Shown here one piece after another: positions 58,224 through 61,147 of a stretch of DNA of 61,147 nucleotides. Each line of letters starts with the position of its first letter. Positions within the stretch are counted from its first letter, which is position 1. The DNA is taken from positions 1-61,147 of the forward strand of contig CAYRKH010000013.1 of assembly GCA_964424805.1 (NCBI GenBank), read 5' to 3'. A program made the translations under genes and the position numbers. This stretch comes from IDS-8 sp964424805 (GTDB lineage Bacteria > Pseudomonadota > Gammaproteobacteria > Steroidobacterales > Woeseiaceae). A model generated the notes under the pieces. The model was not told the origin of the DNA, searched no databases, and was given only the letters and a program-made list of their open reading frames with translations.

Positions 58224-59035
58224 GCGCCGACTCCGCCGGAGCGGTCATGCCGCGCGTGCCGGCGGAGCCGTGGTACCTTCCTTCGGGCAACGAGATTGCG
58301 ATCTTCGAGAACTGCCACGCGCGGCGCCTCCCGGTGATGCTGAAAGGCCCGACCGGCTGCGGCAAAACGCGCTTCGTCGAATACATGGCCTGGAAGCTCG
58401 GGCGCCCGCTGCAGACCATTTCCTGCCACGACGACGTCAGCGCCAGCGACCTCATCGGCCGTTTTCTCATCCGGCACGACGGTACGGTGTGGCAGGACGG
58501 TCCGCTCACGCGCGCCGTACGCGCGGGCGCGATCTGCTACCTCGACGAGGTGGTGGAGGCGCGCCAGGACACGGTCGTCGTGCTGCATTCCCTGGGCGAC
58601 TACCGCCGCATCCTGCCGATCGACAAGACCGGCGAGACCCTGGAGGCGGCCCCCGGCTTCCTGCTGGTGATCTCCTACAATCCCGGCTACCAGCGCATGC
58701 TGAAGGACCTGAAGCCGAGCACCCGCCAGCGCTTCGTGGCGCTCGACCTGGATTTCCCCGACGTGGACCGGGAGGCGACGATCATCGAGCGCGAAAGCGG
58801 CGCCGATCACGCCACGGCGCAGGGCCTCGCGCAGCTCGGCCACCGTCTGCGCGAGCTGCGCGACCGCGGCCTCGCGGAGGTGCCGGGCACGCGGCTCCTG
58901 ATCGCCGCCGCGTCGCTCGTTGTCTCCGGGATCCCGGTGCGCGACGCCTGCTACGCGGCCGTCGTCTCGCCGCTGTCCGACGACCCGGTGCTGGTCGGCG
59001 CGATGCGAGATCTCGTCGACGCCACCTTCGTCTAG
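58220..59035 (+). CDS. norQ: NorQ, MoxR/CbbQ-type AAA+ ATPase
   Basis: 271 aa from GTG 58220, overlapping the norB stop (GTGA). Walker A GPTGCGKT (43-50), Walker B ICYLDEVVEA, and sensor-type VISYNPGYQR. NorQ is the CbbQ-like partner of the VWA protein NorD in maturing the FeB site of NorB. The frame upstream inside norB is not coding. Confidence 0.95.
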   Translation: MSADSAGAVMPRVPAEPWYLPSGNEIAIFENCHARRLPVMLKGPTGCGKTRFVEYMAWKLGRPLQTISCHDDVSASDLIGRFLIRHDGTVWQDGPLTRAVRAGAICYLDEVVEARQDTVVVLHSLGDYRRILPIDKTGETLEAAPGFLLVISYNPGYQRMLKDLKPSTRQRFVALDLDFPDVDREATIIERESGADHATAQGLAQLGHRLRELRDRGLAEVPGTRLLIAAASLVVSGIPVRDACYAAVVSPLSDDPVLVGAMRDLVDATFV

Positions 59036-59050
59036 GAGCCGGCCTGCGCC

Positions 59051-61093
59051 ATGGCCGAACCGGAAGATGTCGTCACCGACGTGGCGCGCCACGCCACCGT
59101 CTTCGTACAGAAGCTGTGGCGGCGCCATCGCGAACGCAAGGGCATTACCCCGACCGTGCCGCTCGTCGACGTGGCGGCCCGTATCGACCTGCTCATCAAC
59201 AGCGTGTTCGGCAAGACCTTCCCGATCCGGGTCGCCGAGCCCCCGGCGCCGCCAACGCTGCTCACCGCCGTGTTCGGCCGGCGCGGCGGCCCGGTCCAGC
59301 GGCTGCCGATCCCCGCGACGGACGGCATCAGCCTGTGGCTGCCGGCGGACCTCGGGATCACGGACCCGCGGGAGGCGCTGCTGCGCTACCGCACCATGGC
59401 GCTGCAGCAGGCCGTGCGGGCCGAACGCGGCGGCGCGGCCGTCATCGCCGATGAGCAATCCCGCCTGGTGCAGGATTTTTTTCTGCTGCTGGAGGCCTGC
59501 TCGGCCGACACCGCGCTGCAGCAGCTGCTGCCCGGCCTGACCGAGGCCATCAACCAGTCGCGCCGCCTGGCGCTGGCGGCACGGCCGTCCCTCTACTCCT
59601 TCCCGACGTACGCGCAGCCGCTCGAGCGGTTCGTCCGGCACCTGCTGCAGAGTGACTGCAGCAAACCCGAACCGGGATTCGACTCGCCAACGGCGGCAAA
59701 GTCGCTCGAGGCCGCGAGGAACATCGCCGCCGATCTCATGCCCGAGGGCATGCCCGCACGCGCGCGCCGCATGACCCTGCTGTTCCGGGATCGCTGGACC
59801 GGCGAGTTCCGGGTTCCACCCGAGCCGCCGGAAATCGTCGAGGACGAGCCGGTCCAGGCCGACCCTGAAGCCGGGCAGCCGAAGAGCACGCGCGTGGCGC
59901 GCCGGCCGGAGGTCCGCAAGGCGAAGAAGGACGAGGACGACGACAGGAACCAAAGCGGCCCGTGGATGGTGCAGGCCGACGAGCCGCACGAAAAAGCCGA
60001 GGATCCTATGGGGCTGCAGCGCCCGACCGACCGGGACGACGTGGACCGCGCGGATGAGCTGGGGGAGATGCTGTCGGAGCTCAAGGAAGCGCGCATGGTG
60101 TCGACGCCGGGACGACCGAAGGAAGTCCTGCTGTCGGAGGACCCCCCGGAATCGCGCCGGAAGCTCGCCGTACCGGGCCGCGGCGTTGGCGGGGAACGCA
60201 TCAGCTACCCCGAATGGGATTATGCCGCGGACGCCTACCGCGACCCCGGCGCCACCGTACACGCCGCGGTCGCGCCGCCCGGGTCGCAGGCGTGGCTGGA
60301 CGCGACGCTCGCCCGGCATCGCTCGATGCTGCAGCTGATCCGGCGGCGCTTCGAGATGCTGCACGCGCGGCGGGTGACGCTACGCCGCCAGCTCGACGGG
60401 GAGGATATCGATCTCGACGCCTGCATCGATGCCCTGGCCGACTTCAGGGCCGGCGCCTGCATGCAGCAGGGCCTGTACCGGACGACCCGCGCCGCCGAGC
60501 GAAACATGGCCATCGTGCTCCTGATCGACGTCAGCGGCTCGACCGACGCGTGGGTGTCGTCCAATCGCCGCATTATCGACGTCGAACGCGAGGCGCTGCT
60601 GCTCGTTTGCATTGCGCTGAAGGAAATGGGAGAGCCCTACGCGGTACAGGCATTCTCGGGCGAAGGACCGCAGACCGTGACGGTGAAGACGATCAAGGCC
60701 TTCGACGAGCCGTTCGACAACGATATCGCCCTGCGCATCGCCGCGCTCGAGCCGGAGCGCTACACGCGGGCCGGTGCCGCCATTCGGCACGCGACCGCGA
60801 ACCTGATGGGCAAACCAGCGCATCATCGGCTGCTGCTCCTGCTGTCGGACGGCAAGCCGAACGACGTCGACGAATACGAGGGCCGCTACGGCGTCGAGGA
60901 CATGCAGCGCGCCGTCACCGAAGCAAAGCTGCAGGGCATTTTCCCGTTCTGCCTCACGATCGACCGCCAGGCGGCAAACTACCTGCCGCGCGTCTTCGGC
61001 CCCCACCAGTACGCGCTGCTGCCGCGGCCGGAGCTGCTGCCTGCCGTGCTGCTCGACTGGATGCGCCGGCTCTTGCTGCCCGCCACCGCTTAA
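59051..61093 (+). CDS. norD: NorD, VWA-domain activation protein
   Basis: 680 aa. The C-terminal ~220 residues are a VWA domain with MIDAS DVSGST (493-498) and a downstream LSDGKPND. N-terminal helical part, plus an acidic, low-complexity middle (~275-335, KKDEDDDRNQSG and similar). With NorQ it activates NorB. Starts 16 bp after norQ. Only norCBQD is in the window; norE is not seen. Confidence 0.93.
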   Translation: MAEPEDVVTDVARHATVFVQKLWRRHRERKGITPTVPLVDVAARIDLLINSVFGKTFPIRVAEPPAPPTLLTAVFGRRGGPVQRLPIPATDGISLWLPADLGITDPREALLRYRTMALQQAVRAERGGAAVIADEQSRLVQDFFLLLEACSADTALQQLLPGLTEAINQSRRLALAARPSLYSFPTYAQPLERFVRHLLQSDCSKPEPGFDSPTAAKSLEAARNIAADLMPEGMPARARRMTLLFRDRWTGEFRVPPEPPEIVEDEPVQADPEAGQPKSTRVARRPEVRKAKKDEDDDRNQSGPWMVQADEPHEKAEDPMGLQRPTDRDDVDRADELGEMLSELKEARMVSTPGRPKEVLLSEDPPESRRKLAVPGRGVGGERISYPEWDYAADAYRDPGATVHAAVAPPGSQAWLDATLARHRSMLQLIRRRFEMLHARRVTLRRQLDGEDIDLDACIDALADFRAGACMQQGLYRTTRAAERNMAIVLLIDVSGSTDAWVSSNRRIIDVEREALLLVCIALKEMGEPYAVQAFSGEGPQTVTVKTIKAFDEPFDNDIALRIAALEPERYTRAGAAIRHATANLMGKPAHHRLLLLLSDGKPNDVDEYEGRYGVEDMQRAVTEAKLQGIFPFCLTIDRQAANYLPRVFGPHQYALLPRPELLPAVLLDWMRRLLLPATA

Positions 61094-61105
61094 CGCGTAC
61101 GCCTT

Positions 61106-61147
61106 GTTGGAGCGCGCATTGCGCGCGATGCCACGGTTTGAGGACTG
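61106..61147. repeat. REP-type repeat, copy 4, cut by window end
   Basis: One arm is present (61106-61132), with the GTTGGAGCGCGC start and a GCGCGCGATGCC end, 12 bp after the norD stop. The mirror arm would lie beyond the window. Confidence 0.8.

Noticed and set aside
58139..60364. A 741-aa minus-strand frame antisense to norQ and norD
   Set aside because: Shadow frame; Walker and MIDAS motifs are on the plus strand.

Overview
This is a GC-rich stretch of a Gram-negative genome, almost certainly a gammaproteobacterium near the Steroidobacterales, Woeseiales or Xanthomonadales. The evidence is the mix of families: large TonB-dependent receptors beside SapC and TPR-linked aspartyl/asparaginyl hydroxylases, an UrcA-family protein, a BTAD/OmpR-type regulator, DUF6491 and DUF6763-like proteins, FimT/PilVWX/PilY1/PilE pilin operons, NnrS/NnrU and norCBQD. 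A run of 100 Ns (22614-22713) flanked by an exact 55-bp duplication indicates a draft or metagenome assembly; that gap is probably an artefact. No rRNA, tRNA, CRISPR array or insertion sequence was recognised.

Layout. (1) 0-18.3 kb: an outer-membrane receptor and protein-modification region. Two ~1000-aa TonB-dependent receptors are each followed by a terminator and then by TPR proteins with dioxygenase domains (three AspH-type hydroxylases and one other 2OG-Fe(II) oxygenase in total). Two TPR-sulfotransferases, SapC, a small exported protein and a SAM methyltransferase lie among them. (2) 18.6-19.7 kb: a family-9 glycosyltransferase. (3) 20-34.8 kb: two complete, diverged tandem copies of the minor-pilin operon fimT-pilV-pilW-pilX-pilY1-pilE, each preceded by a conserved upstream block. 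(4) 34.9-41.2 kb: a small monooxygenase-like protein, an SDR, a two-domain DksA-type zinc-finger protein, an MFS transporter overlapping a TonB receptor, and a CHRD protein. (5) 41.3-51.9 kb: Lhr helicase, thioredoxin 2, NnrU, UrcA protein, a regulator joined in frame to a glyoxalase-like protein, and DNA polymerase II. (6) 51.9-61.1 kb: a nitric-oxide region with NnrS, a SirB2-like protein, an FNR-type [4Fe-4S] regulator, a tandem DUF1428 protein, a DUF6491 lipoprotein, a tiny membrane protein and norC-norB-norQ-norD, including an unusual two-heme NorC.

REP-type inverted repeats (arms beginning GTAGGAGCGCGC) occur at four places, including both window ends. Two of them supply the stop codon of the adjacent minus-strand gene.

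How the genes may work together. The left region is the best candidate for an undescribed system: a receptor with its own TPR-guided hydroxylases and sulfotransferases, possibly modifying the receptor or its cargo (inference). The pilin operons would build two alternative pilus tips. The right end reduces NO to N2O under probable FNR control.
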